Below the pieces are notes generated by a model. The model was given only the letters and a program-made list of their open reading frames with translations. It searched no databases and was not told the DNA's origin. A stretch of 64,000 nucleotides of DNA from Mycteria americana (taxonomy: Eukaryota; Chordata; Aves; Ciconiiformes; Ciconiidae), in assembly GCF_035582795.1 (NCBI RefSeq), contig NC_134368.1, forward strand, positions 7,169,501 through 7,233,500. Reading direction: 5' to 3'. The first letter of the stretch is position 1, and the number at the start of each line of letters is the position of its first letter. Position numbers and translations under genes: made by a program. Shown here piece by piece: positions 36,001 through 47,600 of the stretch.

Positions 36001-38994
36001 AAACATCCATACCCTTGCTGTGTTGTATTCACCACCAGCACAGCTCTCTCTCCTCCTCCCAAGAAAGTAAAAATCACCGGGGGAGCAGCTTGCTCCAAAC
36101 AGCTTGCAGAGGGGACGGTGGTGACTCAGTACAGAAGGGGAAAGACAAAGTACAGGGGTTGATATGGTCTCCAGCAATAACATGAATGCCTCTGCTTCCT
36201 CCCCTCTCTACCAGGCTGTTGTTCAGCTGGAGGGTAACAACAAACTGGTCGCAAACCTGAAAGGGCTGAAATCCGTCACTGAACTCAACGGAGACATCAT
36301 CACCAATGTAAGTGCAGATGAGAGGGGCAATGGCTGGAGTAACGGTGTATACAGCTGCCTTCAGGGTTCTGGCCCTACAAAGCCTACAGAGATGCTGGGG
36401 ACCTTAGAGAGGTGCTGGAGATGAGCACATGCTTGCACTCAGGCTCTGTAGCCAAAGCTGGTCAGTTGGCCAGGCACTGAAGGCAGTTTTTCAGTATAGT
36501 CTGATCCAAAAAGTACTCTTTGAGACGCCAGCAGGCATTTCTGATCAAAGTTTCATGCAATGAGGGCATGTTCTCACCCACTCAGATGTATATGTTTGTG
36601 GCTGGGCCTGGCACTTTTAAAGAAGAGAGGTGCAGTAGACTGATCCCAGTTGAGGGATGCCAGATTATCCCTACCTGCTTTTGGGGTATTCATGAAGACA
36701 TCCAAAGCAGACTGCAGGAAGTGCCTAGACCTTTCTCCTGGGGCAGGGACAGGCAGTAGACCTGCCTGCAAAAGATGTGTCCAGGTGGAGGACCTCCTGC
36801 TGCAGGTGACCAAGCTGCAGGAGACGGTGAGAAGGCTGCGTAACATCAGGGAGGCTGAGAAGGCGTTAGATAGCTGGTTCCAAGCACAGTCGGCAGTGGA
36901 CCCACAGCCCACGGCCAAACAGCCAAAAACTCCCCCACCAGCACACGCAGAAGGGAGGGGGTCCAATAATGCAGAAAATGGACGGTTGCAACAGCAAGGA
37001 CCAGCAGGAGACTTCCCCCGAAGCCTGAGGTGCCCTTGCAGAACTGCTTCACCGCTCTGCAGACTGAAGAGGAAAGACCCATCACACCAGGAGAGATGCT
37101 GGAGCTGAGTAAGGCAGCCCGATCTGCTCCCTGCATAATGACCAGCACGACCAAGAAAAGGCGATGGGTGATAGCAGTAGGCGACTCCCTTCTGAGAGGT
37201 ACGGAGGCACTCGTTTGCTGACCTGACGCACTCTCTAGAGAGGTGTGCTGCTTACCGGGGGCTCGTATCAGGGATGTCACTGAGAGACTACCAAGCCTCG
37301 TACAGTCCACTGACTATTATCCGCTGCTGCTGTTTCATGTGGGCACCAGTGATACAGCCAGGAGCAGTCTGAGGAGTATCAAGAAGGATTACAGAGCCCT
37401 GGGAGCAGCAGTAAGGGACTCTGGAGCACAGGTAGTTCTTTCATCAGTCCTCCCAGTCAAAGCGAAGGGGTTTGAAAGGGCCAGTCAAATCTGGCAAATC
37501 AACAAATGGCTACAGGACTGGTGCCACAGCCAGAGGTTTGGTGACAGCCAACATGGCTTCACTAAGGGCGAATCGTGCCTGACAAATTTGGTGGCCTTCT
37601 ACAATGGGGTTACAGCATTGGTGGATACGGGAAGAGCAACTGACGTCATCTACCTGGACTTGTGCAAAGCATTTGACGCTGTCCTGCACAACACCCTTGT
37701 CTCTAAATTGGAAAGACATGGATTTGATGGATGGACCACTCGGTGGATAAGGAATTGACTGGATGGTCGCACTCAAAGAGTTGCAGTCAATGGCTCGATG
37801 TCCAAGTGGAGACTGGTGATGAGTGGTGTTCCTCAGGGGTCGGTATTGGGACCGGTGCTGTTTAACATCTTTGTCGGTGACATGGACAGTGGGATTGAGT
37901 GTACCCTCAGCAAGTTTGCTGATGACACCAAGCTGTGTGGTGCGGTCAACACACTGGAGGGAATGGATGCCATCCAGAAGGACCTTGAGAGGCTTGAGAG
38001 GTGGGCCCATGCGAACCTCATGAAGTTCAACAAGGCCAAGTGCAAGGTCCTGCACATGTTTGGGGGCAATCCCAAGCACAAATACAGGCTGGGCGGAGAA
38101 TGGATTGAGAGCAGCCCTGAGGAGAAGGACTTGGGGGTGTTGGTTGATGAAAAGCTCAACATGACCCAGCAATGTGCGCTTGCAGCCCAGAAAGCCAACT
38201 GTACCCTGGGCTACATCAAAAGAAGCGTGGGCAGCAGGTCAAAGGAGGTGATTCTCCCCCGCTACTCCGCTCTCATGAGACCCCACCTGAAGTACTGCCT
38301 TCAGCTCTGGGGGGTCCAACATAAGAAGGACATGGACCTGTTGGAGCGAGTCCAGAGGAGGGCCATGGAGATGATCAGAGGGCTGGAGTACCTCTCCTAT
38401 GAAGACAGGCTAAGACAGTTGGGGTTGTTCAGCCTGGAGAAGAGAAGGCTCCAGGGAGACCTTATAGCAGCCTTCCAGTACCTGAAGGGGGCCTATAGGA
38501 AAGATGGGGACAGACTTTTTACAAGGGCATGTAGTGATAGGACAAGGGGTGATGGCTTTAAACTGAAAGATGGTAGATTTAGATTAGATATAAGGAAGAA
38601 ATTCTTCACTATGAGGGTGGTGAGGCACTGGAACAGGTTGCCCAGAGAAGTTGTGGATGCCCCATCCCTGGAAGTGTTCAAGGCCGGGCTGGATGGGGCT
38701 TTGAGCAACCTGGTCTAGTGGAAGGTGTCCCTGCCCATGGCAAGGGGGTTGGAACTAGATGATCTTTAAAGTCCCTTCCAACCCAAACCATTCTATGATT
38801 CTATGATGCTATGATTTAATCATTCAGTTTATAGGAGATAGACTGGGGACCAGTCCTGTTTTGATTTGCAAGACCAGATCCTTTCCAAGTACAGTTTGGA
38901 GCCAAGCACCATGAAAAGCTAATGCTTTCCATTTGTTTTTCAGACGCTGACCATGGGAGACCTCACCTACAAAAGAATCAGCAAGAGAATCTAG
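33007..38994 (+). CDS. FABP1: Liver fatty acid-binding protein, complete coding region in 4 exons
   Basis: Exons 33007-33073, 34116-34288, 36215-36307 and 38944-38994 join in frame to 384 nt, giving 127 residues plus TAG, identical in length to mammalian FABP1. The segment lengths 67, 173, 93 and 51 follow the four-exon plan of the FABP family. The protein is a small cytosolic beta-barrel that carries long-chain fatty acids, acyl-CoA and bile-type ligands in hepatocytes and enterocytes. The start [21 protein letters not shown], the VGEEC-like block (here [16 protein letters not shown]) and the end KRISKRI identify FABP1 rather than FABP2 or FABP6. Splice sites are canonical. Intron 3 is enlarged to 2.6 kb mainly by a CR1 LINE. 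The ATG matches the conserved family start and is the first in the predicted mRNA. Confidence 0.97.
34116..34288 (+). CDS. FABP1: FABP1 exon 2
   Basis: After a gggcag acceptor it encodes [20 protein letters not shown] through GEKVK. The length, 173 bp, is the usual size for FABP exon 2. The donor is gtgagt in phase 0. Confidence 0.97.
34749..34771. repeat. Hairpin palindrome inside a direct repeat, FABP1 intron 2
   Basis: aaaacactgg and ccagtgtttt flank aag. Around it, ttttaatagcc-gttt-gaaaa is present twice (about 34730 and 34770). The structure suggests a small local duplication-inversion event. Confidence 0.65.
36215..36307 (+). CDS. FABP1: FABP1 exon 3
   Basis: The acceptor is taccag. 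It encodes [15 protein letters not shown], then [12 protein letters not shown], with donor gtaagt. At 93 bp it is phase 0 at both ends. Confidence 0.97.
36705..38816 (+). mobile_element. CR1 LINE, internally deleted copy in FABP1 intron 3
   Basis: This copy lies in the same orientation as FABP1. It begins within ORF1: a coiled-coil-like stretch near 36786-36870 ([18 protein letters not shown]) and a proline-rich linker, then an esterase-like segment with [11 protein letters not shown] (about 37176) and HVGTSDT (about 37337), matching the SGNH/GDSL esterase described in CR1 ORF1. Near 37541 it switches to the reverse transcriptase of ORF2 ([24 protein letters not shown]), so the endonuclease and N-terminal RT are deleted. 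A TGA at 37756 interrupts RT. The rest of ORF2 runs to 38718 with [11 protein letters not shown] and the catalytic FADDTKL. The 3' UTR ends in ttctatgat-type repeats at 38816. ORF1 also has a frameshift near 37050-37100, so the copy is not autonomous. Confidence 0.93.
38944..38994 (+). CDS. FABP1: FABP1 exon 4 with stop codon
   Basis: The acceptor ttttcag lies only about 125 bp after the end of the intronic CR1 element. The exon encodes [16 protein letters not shown] and TAG. Confidence 0.97.
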   Translation, partial: TLTMGDLTYKRISKRI

Positions 38995-39037
38995 AGACCC
39001 TGCACATGCCAATTATTTTACTGCATAAAATGTGTCC

Positions 39038-39060
39038 ATTAAAGTAAAATTTATATTAAA
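39038..39060 (+). terminator. FABP1: FABP1 polyadenylation signals
   Basis: Two ATTAAA hexamers (39038-39043 and 39055-39060) lie 44 and 61 nt after the stop codon, predicting a very short 3' UTR as in other FABP genes. Confidence 0.6.
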
Positions 39061-41240
39061 GGCCTCTTCATTATTATCATCAGCCTCTTCACTGTTGCTA
39101 TAAAGAGATGCAAGCCTCCAAAACTCATGCAGGGCCTGGTAGAAATTGGGCAACAGGCTGAGCCAAGGCTGGGCTGATGTTGGTGAATGGAGCCAAGCGA
39201 GGGCGCAGGCTCGGAGCCATTGAGTGACCCTCTGAGATGTGCTCCATGCTGATGAGCACTCTTCCAGCCCCTTTCTGGGGACAGGTGCCAGCATCCTGCT
39301 GGGGATGTCCTGGTGGGTTGTGCACCCATGGCTGCCCTGGCTGGGTGGATGGAGGAGCACTGGGCAAGGAAAGGGCTCTGTTCCCTTTCCTTACAAACAT
39401 GGCCAAAATGACCACAAGGTGACTGGCTGGGCCAAAGGGTGGGGAGGTTTAGGTGGGCTCAAAAAAATGTCAGTGATCCTGCCTGGAAAGTTGCCTTGGG
39501 GAAGCAACAAGCATGGGGGCAGTTCGGGTGTCCCAACTGCCATCCCCATCCTTACACCTCCGCAAAAGGATGCAGCCCTACAGGCTGTGGCCACTCCATC
39601 CCCATCTCCTCCCTATCCGTTCCTACCAGCAAGAGGGCCCTGGAATGCCTGAAGGTGTCCAGTGTATGTTTTGCCCCAAACCACGCCTGATAAATTGGGT
39701 TGAACTGGAATTGAACTCTCCTTCCAGGGTGAAATACAGGTTTTCTGTCCTGGCAGGAGATGGGCACTGGTTGTTCACATTGTAGACACAGAAGTAACAC
39801 CACAGCCACCTCCCACGCTCTCACGTGGCGCTGCAGGCTGGATGGAGATGTGGTTTTTGGACACACACAGGAGAGGAAATGCTTCCTTCTTAGCTGCCTT
39901 TTCCAAGCCTTGTGCTTGGATGATGATTGGGAATCATCACTGGGAAATGGGTGTATTGCTGGCTGTGATATACCTAGCTGGTATGACGTTCTCACAACTG
40001 CTCAAAGCTGATCAGGATTTTAAGAAAACACCACCACTGCCTCCTCACCTCCTCCTGCAACCCAATACATGCCACTAAAGGACCAATTTGTCCTCATGTG
40101 CATCTCTCCCATGACTCCTGTCTCAGGTTTCATCTTCCAAGGTTTTCATGTTACAGGTTGACATTGATCCTCATGCTAGGAACTGAACCAATATGGATTG
40201 TTACACTAGGCATCAGATGGGCACCTCATGGACAAATGGAAAGGCCTAGCTCAACAGGTCCTAAAAAGCAGATGTTGGTCTCCAGAGAACTCATCTTAGA
40301 TGTGGAGAAGAAAAATCACTGAGAAATGTCAAAGAGGAAAAGCCCTGGTTTTGTTTTCTCGTTATTCTGCTGAGGAGCAGGCAGGGGATTCTTGAACAAA
40401 CCATCCCTTTTCATCTCTTGGCTTCCACTGAAGGTATGGAGCAAACCAGTTGGATTTTGAGATAGATGGGCAAACAGCAAAGCCCTTTTTTTAGAAATCC
40501 AACCATTGCTTTTAGACTTTTCATTGGCTCTGTTGGCTGCCCACTGGCAGCTGATTCATTGACTATCCCTTTTTTGCTGAGTGCAAAATTGATGAAGCAC
40601 CTGTCTAAGCTGAAAAGCAGGTCCTGAAAGGCATCAGAGCCCCCAGCTCACCCTGAAGGTGCGCAACGGTGGATCCCCCTCCCTGGAAACTGCTTGTTCA
40701 GTTAGAGCAATCCACACAGCCAGTGCACCACACCAGTGCAACTGGATTCTGGCACAGAATTGCCTCATATCAATCTGCTGCCACCACTGCAAACATTTTC
40801 TGATTTTTAACTAAGGAGATTAATTTACCCTAACTAATTTATCCTGATGTAGGAACTCCACTTAATCTCACTTGCAAAGTGCCCACAGTTTGATGTTGCA
40901 CCTATGTCACCTGCAGAATCTTTTTTCATCAGTTTTTCATCAGAAAAACGCCACTTTACACAAAACACCATCCGTGGGTGTTACTCAGTTTGCACTCAGT
41001 GCCCACAGGCATACATGACACTTTTTGGAACCAGCTTCCCACTTCTACCGTCCCTTAGTCAACCACTCATGGACATCGTTGGAAAGAAATGATGATCACA
41101 AGGAAGCAATGGGAAAAAAACACTTAGGAAAGAATCAATTAAAATTTAACCAAGGACTTCAGGATCAGGACTTGTGTAGAGACAAACGGGCTTCCGATAA
41201 GAATGTAAATAATTTTATAACAGGTTTTTTTGCTTTGATT

Positions 41241-41246
41241 TTTAAT
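41241..41246 (-). terminator. SMYD1: Candidate SMYD1 polyadenylation signal
   Basis: A minus-strand ATTAAA lies about 220 bp past the SMYD1 stop. A second hexamer, AATAAA at 41471-41466, overlaps the stop codon itself and would leave almost no 3' UTR beyond the cleavage zone. Which is used cannot be decided here. Confidence 0.35.
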
Positions 41247-41466
41247 GCTAGTGGTAGAAAAAGGATGTTGTTTCTGCCAAGATCTCCTCTGCTTTGAGCC
41301 CTCAGAAGATTTTTCAGGACTCTCCCCCAGCAGGTCCATGCTGTCAGACTGGTGCCACTGGAAACAATCCTTACGGAGATATCACATTCCTATATCACAT
41401 TCCCCATGTTTGGAGGTGCCACAGGCAATGTTATCCCACAGGCATGAATTGTGTCAAGCTCGGGGT

Positions 41467-41625
41467 TTATTCCTTCTTGTGGAAGAGGCTCGGTGGGGTC
41501 TCATTGCTGGGTTCAGGCATGACTTGAATCTTTTGATTTTTGAGGGCAGCTTCCCTCATCTTGTAATACATGAACTCATTCTGCTGGAACATACGCAGCT
41601 CCATCTCCGTCTGGACACGCATGAC
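41467..41625 (-). CDS. SMYD1: SMYD1 exon 10 with stop codon
   Basis: It encodes [20 protein letters not shown] through [15 protein letters not shown] and TAA (41469-41467). The 52-residue tail equals the human length. Confidence 0.95.
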   Translation of the reverse strand, partial: VMRVQTEMELRMFQQNEFMYYKMREAALKNQKIQVMPEPSNETPPSLFHKKE

Positions 41626-44600
41626 CTGAGGGACAAAACATGTTATAAAACCTGTGACACAAGGGATCTCGAAGCAAGTGAATAAAGCACTGCCTAAAAA
41701 TGGGGACCGTCCTTCAGGAATGTCCTAAGCCATGCAGTGACTGAGGCAATTTAATCTACGTGTCCCACCAGCTGGACCGAAGCTGACTGGACACAGATAT
41801 CCAGTTACTTCCTCAAACCTGGTTACCTGTGTACTGTGAAGGTGAAGAAGGCATCAGCCCTTCCTGCACCCAGCTCTTCCGCAGGCTGCTGGGAAGCCTC
41901 ACGCTCCCAAACCTGATGCAGGACCTAGAGGTGATGCCGTGCAGAGCCAGGGAGCGAGTGTGCTTCCCATCCACACCCTGGCCTGACCCTCGGTGTGGCC
42001 CATCACCGAGGTGGGAGTCACCTCACGTGGGAGGAGGCAGGAGAGGAGGAGGGAGATGCTCAGCTCCTCTTCGACCACGTCACAGTTGCACCCCCTGCAT
42101 CCCAGGATTCACTGTGAGCAGAGTCATTCCCAGTGCTGCATTATGGCAGAGGCTCAGAAGGGATTTTAGGAAATCTTTTTACACCTGTCTGTGAGTTTAT
42201 TCAACCCTTGGTTTAACAGCACAGAGATAAGCATGTGCCATATATCCACTATTTTCCTCCTGAAGTAAGTGGGAAGGGAGATGCAGAAATGGAGGTGCTG
42301 GGGTCTCGCCCTCTGCTACATATAGGGAAACAGTCAACAGACAGATTGGCTTTAGGTACTACTAGATACTTATTTTTCTGATGATATAAAATTGCACTAA
42401 TAAAGGTTATAGCTCTGCTATAATGGGGACTAAGACATCAATACAGGATTTCATTTGGTATTGTGTAATTTTTTTGGCTAATAAAGGAGAATGCTGTAAA
42501 GCCAACAGGTCACATCAGGTGAGTTAAAGGCTAAAGAAATTATAGATCCCCAGCTGCAATTGTAAATAGTTCATCACAGCTGAGCAGATGTAATTCCCTG
42601 GGATCTGCAGCTCTTGACCCTAAGCTAGGAAATACACCTATGTCACTTGAGGAAAAAATACATTGCAGCTTAGAAGGACTGGGGAGTGGTGAATAAAGAA
42701 CGGACACCGATAAAGAAAATCAGTTGGTAAACTGGGAACATCCACCATACGTAATTTGATATAGTCAAATTATAATGCCATCCATCCAAGAGCAGACAGA
42801 TCAGGCTGTTTGAAGAATGGGAGGCTCTGTCCTTGGACACAGCAGTTTCAAAGAAGGTTCCGGGGCTCAGTGGCCATTTTTAATGTATGCCCTGGTGCTG
42901 GATAAAATCTATTTTTCAGGGATGAAAATTTCCCATAGGAAGGGACATGCATTTCCCAGCAGACTGTAACATAATCTAGAGAAAACCACAGCACTAGTAA
43001 GAAGCAGTCAGTACTTGCTTGATGCTTCTCTCAGTTCTTATGGATGGGTTGTTTCTACAGCTTGAATGTAATTTTGCCCAGACAGGCAGCAGAGACAACA
43101 CAGGAGATGACACCTACCTCCAGGTCTTTAGTAATTGGGTGGGAAGGTCCATGGGTTACCAGGAGAATAGCATAGGCTTTACAGATCAATCCATGCCCAG
43201 CTTCAATGAGACCAGCATGCCAGTGAGTCACTCCTGCCCGCATCACGGCCATCCCCAGCTGTGCGTTGTTGGGATGGTATATTTTCCTGGAAAAACATTG
43301 AGTAATGTTAGTTCAGGAAAGATCTGCATTCGCCAATGTTTGTCAGTGTCAAACAGCGACAAACAGTGGCAAAATATGTTTGCCAAAGAGCAGACTGTTT
43401 ACTCAAGTGAAAAACCTATTGCATTTGGTGCCACTGAAATGTGCAGCCCTGCTTAGAAAGGGGCAGGCATGAGTTACACGAGGACGGGAGTTAAATGAGG
43501 TCATGAGTTGTGAAAGAGGATGAACGACCTGCAAACGGGCAAAGTTGGACACCTGGGCTGGAGAATGCCAAGCTGTGTCATTCCAGCATATTTTGGCAAA
43601 AACAAAACCCAGATCTGACCCTACAGGCCAGAAGGCACCAACTTAACTTCAGACATTTAATGAAGTGCCTAAATTGATAATGTAACAACCATCAGCTTCT
43701 CATTCAAAGTGTGGAGAGAAACGGGCGGTTCCAGAAACTCCAGAAATGTTCACCTCATCACCTGGAGATGCATCCTTGCTTCCAGGGACTGTAAGATCAC
43801 TCCCCTACCGTCAGTACCCCAGGTGGGCAAGATGAATCCTGGCCTCTACATCCAACTTTAGAAGGACAGGAAGAGTTAGAAGCTGCTTGGATTTATCTGA
43901 AAACCTGTCTTCAAAGGCTTAGTTGGCATATTGAATTGGCAGATCTTAAAACAAGGAAGGAAATTACTGCAGTCCTCACTCTGGACTGAAAAACTGAGAA
44001 ACAGGGAGGGGAAGCAATTTCCTCTGTGTCATTCAATTAGCTCAGTGCCAGGGCTGGGACATGAAGTGGCTTGTCAGGCTTGCAAGCCAGGGAGATGACT
44101 CTGTCACCCCTCTGAAAATTAACAAAATATCACAGGCCTTTTGAGGTAGAACTGACCAAAAAGACAAGTAATGTGTATGAGATACTCTCAGCAGGAGGGT
44201 GAACAAGATGAAAAAATGGGCTTTTCTCTCTTCTCTATGGTTTCCTTTACTTTCTAATTTTGGGTTTGTTTTTTTTTTTGCTATTTAATACTCATCAGTC
44301 CTGTAGTAAAACCTCAGTAATAATAAAGTACATAATTTTTACTGTGAGGTTTGTCCTGGATCTATGTGAACTAAACCTGAATTTCTTTATTATCACTAAG
44401 CTTTTACCACAGGACTTGTGCATATTAATTAGCCAAGACAAAAATCCATGTATTATTCAAGAGTGAAGGGATATCTTGAGTGACAGCCATTTGACACAGT
44501 TTCTCTTTTCTCTGCAACGTCCCCTTCCCACAGGGTGCAGGGGAACAGACCATGTCCTGCAGTGACAGCCTCTCTGTCCCGCACCCAGGCTCTGTGTCTT

Positions 44601-47600
44601 GCTACCAGGGCAGCCCTGAGATGCTTCTGAGACAAAACAAAGAGGCTAATGAAAGATGTACCCAAACCATTTGCCAGCTACAGTTTAGTAAATCAAGGTG
44701 TTTGGGAGCTCTTGTGCATTTAGGAAGAGGTCCCTCTCTGTCTGGTGATATAATCAGGTCCCAATCTGAATGCCAGCACCGCTGCCCTGATGGGAGCAGA
44801 CTAAGAAAATTATTCCTAAAACGCACTGTCTAACATTGCTTAACTACAGAGAGCTGCCAAAAATAAGGCACAGACATACAGGTAGCCGTCCACCATCCTC
44901 TTGGCATAGTCAGCTGCTTCCTCAAACATCTGGAGGTAGGAAAGCACCTCGGAGGCAATGCTGAGGATCCTCAGGAGGTAGATGTTCGTGTCCCCCAGCA
45001 CAGGCTCCTGTTTCTTCAGGCACTCACGGCACAGCTTTACAACCTGCGCCCAGGGGAAGCAGGGAGAGGAAGGGAAAGTCAGAGCACCTTTGGCCCTGAA
45101 GCTGCCACACCAAAGCCCTGTGGGCTGCATGGTCCATACCAGTCCTAGAAGCCAAGTCAGCCTCCATGAAGGTTGAGGAAGATAAGATATGCTTTTATTT
45201 GTTGAAAAACATCAGTCTAGCAAAATGATTGGTGCTCAAATCTTCCTATCCCAGGGTTACATTCATAAAACTGGTGAGGAAAAAGTGATGTCTACTGTTC
45301 AGGAGACGAAAGATCCCAGGAGGTTGGGTTTTGTCAGAGACCAAGTGCCTACAGGACTCTTATACCCCAACACCATCCACCCAACCTTCTTCGAGCACTT
45401 GATGCAATGAATGCTCTTAATGACCCCATGGGGCTAGGGACACGCAGCTGCACTGTCCCATGCCTGTCTGCTCAGCTGCATCACAGCTGCATCTAGCCCT
45501 GACCCAACGTCCAGATCTCTGCTCTGAGGAACTTCTACGTTTTCCCAAAGTAAGTTCAAACCCGGAGGCTGTAGCTCAACCTGGACTGTTTTCCTGAAGC
45601 TGTTACACTCTGAAGAGAACTATTAAATATTTCCTGGGTCAGCAAAAGAGGGAGAAAGGAAGAAGTGACTTGAGCTCTCTCACTCTTTGCCCTTTTGGCC
45701 TGTGCTCCAAGTGGGACATGGATCTCCCACACCACACACCCACCCTCAGCACCTGACAAATGAGCAACATGCAGGAGCCAGGAGGTGAAGAGGAGACCAA
45801 CACAGGCAAATGTAGCCCACAGCTTGATGTGGCAAGTCTCCTGACTGTGCTGCCCTCTCCCAAACCCACTGTCCTCCTTTTTATGAGGCTACCTGGTAGA
45901 CCTGACTCTTTACACTTGCCCTGTAACTCATGTTTTTTGCCCAGGAGGCCCTTGGTTCAATACCTGTGTCAATCAGAGGTGCTGGAAGTCACTTGAATCT
46001 TCTTGTATCATCACTACAAAAGAAATCAGTCTGGGATGTTGTCTCAGACATGGTCATGCTTTACAGAGGGCAGAAACCAGTGTCAGCTTTTGCAATCTGA
46101 GCTGCCAAGAGGGCAGGAAGCACATGGGGATATTCAGGTTACAGCAGTGGGGCTTTGTTTCATCCTTAAATCATTGACATAGAGAGGGACAAGACCTGCT
46201 TTCCTTGGCAGTGCATATATAGCAAGAGGGCAAAAGTACTGGGACTCACTTCGTGGTAAAGTCCCTCCATGCGGGCCTTGTTGATCTTCTCCAGCGTGTC
46301 CTTGGAGAACTGGATGACCTCCTTCACCGTCTCTGCAGAGGGCTGGGGACAATGTTAGGAAAACCAGTGAGGAAAATGCACTGCCTGACGCATGCCAAAA
46401 TACCCCGGTTGAAGGGATGCTTGTTCTGCAGTCTGAGAACCCAAATCAGCTCAGTGAGATGCTTCCCACATCACTTGCTACCTTCCTATCGTTGGCTGGA
46501 TATCCCAGTGTGCCTCCTCAGACCTGCTTAAGACTGGACTGAAATGGTCCCGCTACCAAACGGAGAGGTGAAGCTCCTGCTGACTTCAGCAAGAGTGTTG
46601 CTCATCAGGGTTGCAGCCATGTACATCTGGCATGCATAACTGGGTTCCTCGGCTCTTCCCTCCACTTCTCTCCTCTGGAAAAGGGACAGAACTGACCCTG
46701 CAACTGGGAGGTCTCACAAGACGCCAAAGAGGCTGTGAAAGCCACTGGTTGGCATGTATCAGGTGCTCCTAGTGCAGCTGCTTGAGAGAAATCAGGCTCT
46801 TGAATGAGAGAGGGGTGGAATAAGGATAGGAAAGATCACTAAATTTTACCCACTCTGAGAAATGCTGTCATTAGGTCCAAACACCATAAGATGGTTGATT
46901 TCAGTTGCATCCAGAGAGTGAAATGTGTTTTTCCACACACCTCCAAGTTTGGATTTCGTTGTGTATTTGAAGGCATGATGCACATCTAGGCATACCTGAC
47001 AAAACACTAACCAGCTCCAAATTAGCTGCCTCCTTTCCCTTCATTTAATGCTGAAATATAACATTATGATATCCAGCACCATCATTCATCTTCTGCTTTT
47101 CTGTGCCTTTCAAATTTGCATTTTCAAACTATTCTAGCTATCACAGCCTTCTTTTTCATAAATGGGAAATCTGAAATCAGCCCACAATTGCCTGACTCCA
47201 GGAGCTTGCAGGAAGAGCCTGGTCTAGAGACACACGATAGAGCCAGAGCACAGGCATGTGCACAGCAGCCAGGAAGGACCTCTGGGTGCGGATCAAAAGC
47301 AGAGACCCAACGTTGCAACGAAGGACACAAAGATTTGGAGTCAGGACCGTGGGACTGTCCTGTTGGTTTTTTTCCCACACCTGGTCAATCAGATTTTTGA
47401 GGAATCTGTGAAATTCAGCAAGTTGGGAAAAACTCTTGGAAGTTTAGTATGGAAGGAAAACCAGTAGCTTTTCAGAGCCATATACCCCCCATCTATTTAT
47501 GGATATGCATGTATGTGTTATGATTTATTATTCTGTATTATTAGACTGAAGCTATCATAACTAATCAGATTTTGGCAGCTGTTTGAGCAGCACACAGGGT

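Larger units (their letters stand above)
38995..41466. other. Intergenic region between convergent FABP1 and SMYD1 3' ends
   Basis: About 2.5 kb with no exon recognised. It holds the FABP1 poly(A) signals at the left and the SMYD1 3' UTR at the right. The rest is unique sequence with nothing I can name. Confidence 0.6.

Noticed and set aside
37243-37755. Open frame of 171 codons as a host gene
   Set aside because: Its sequence is CR1 ORF1/ORF2, so it is reported as part of the mobile element.
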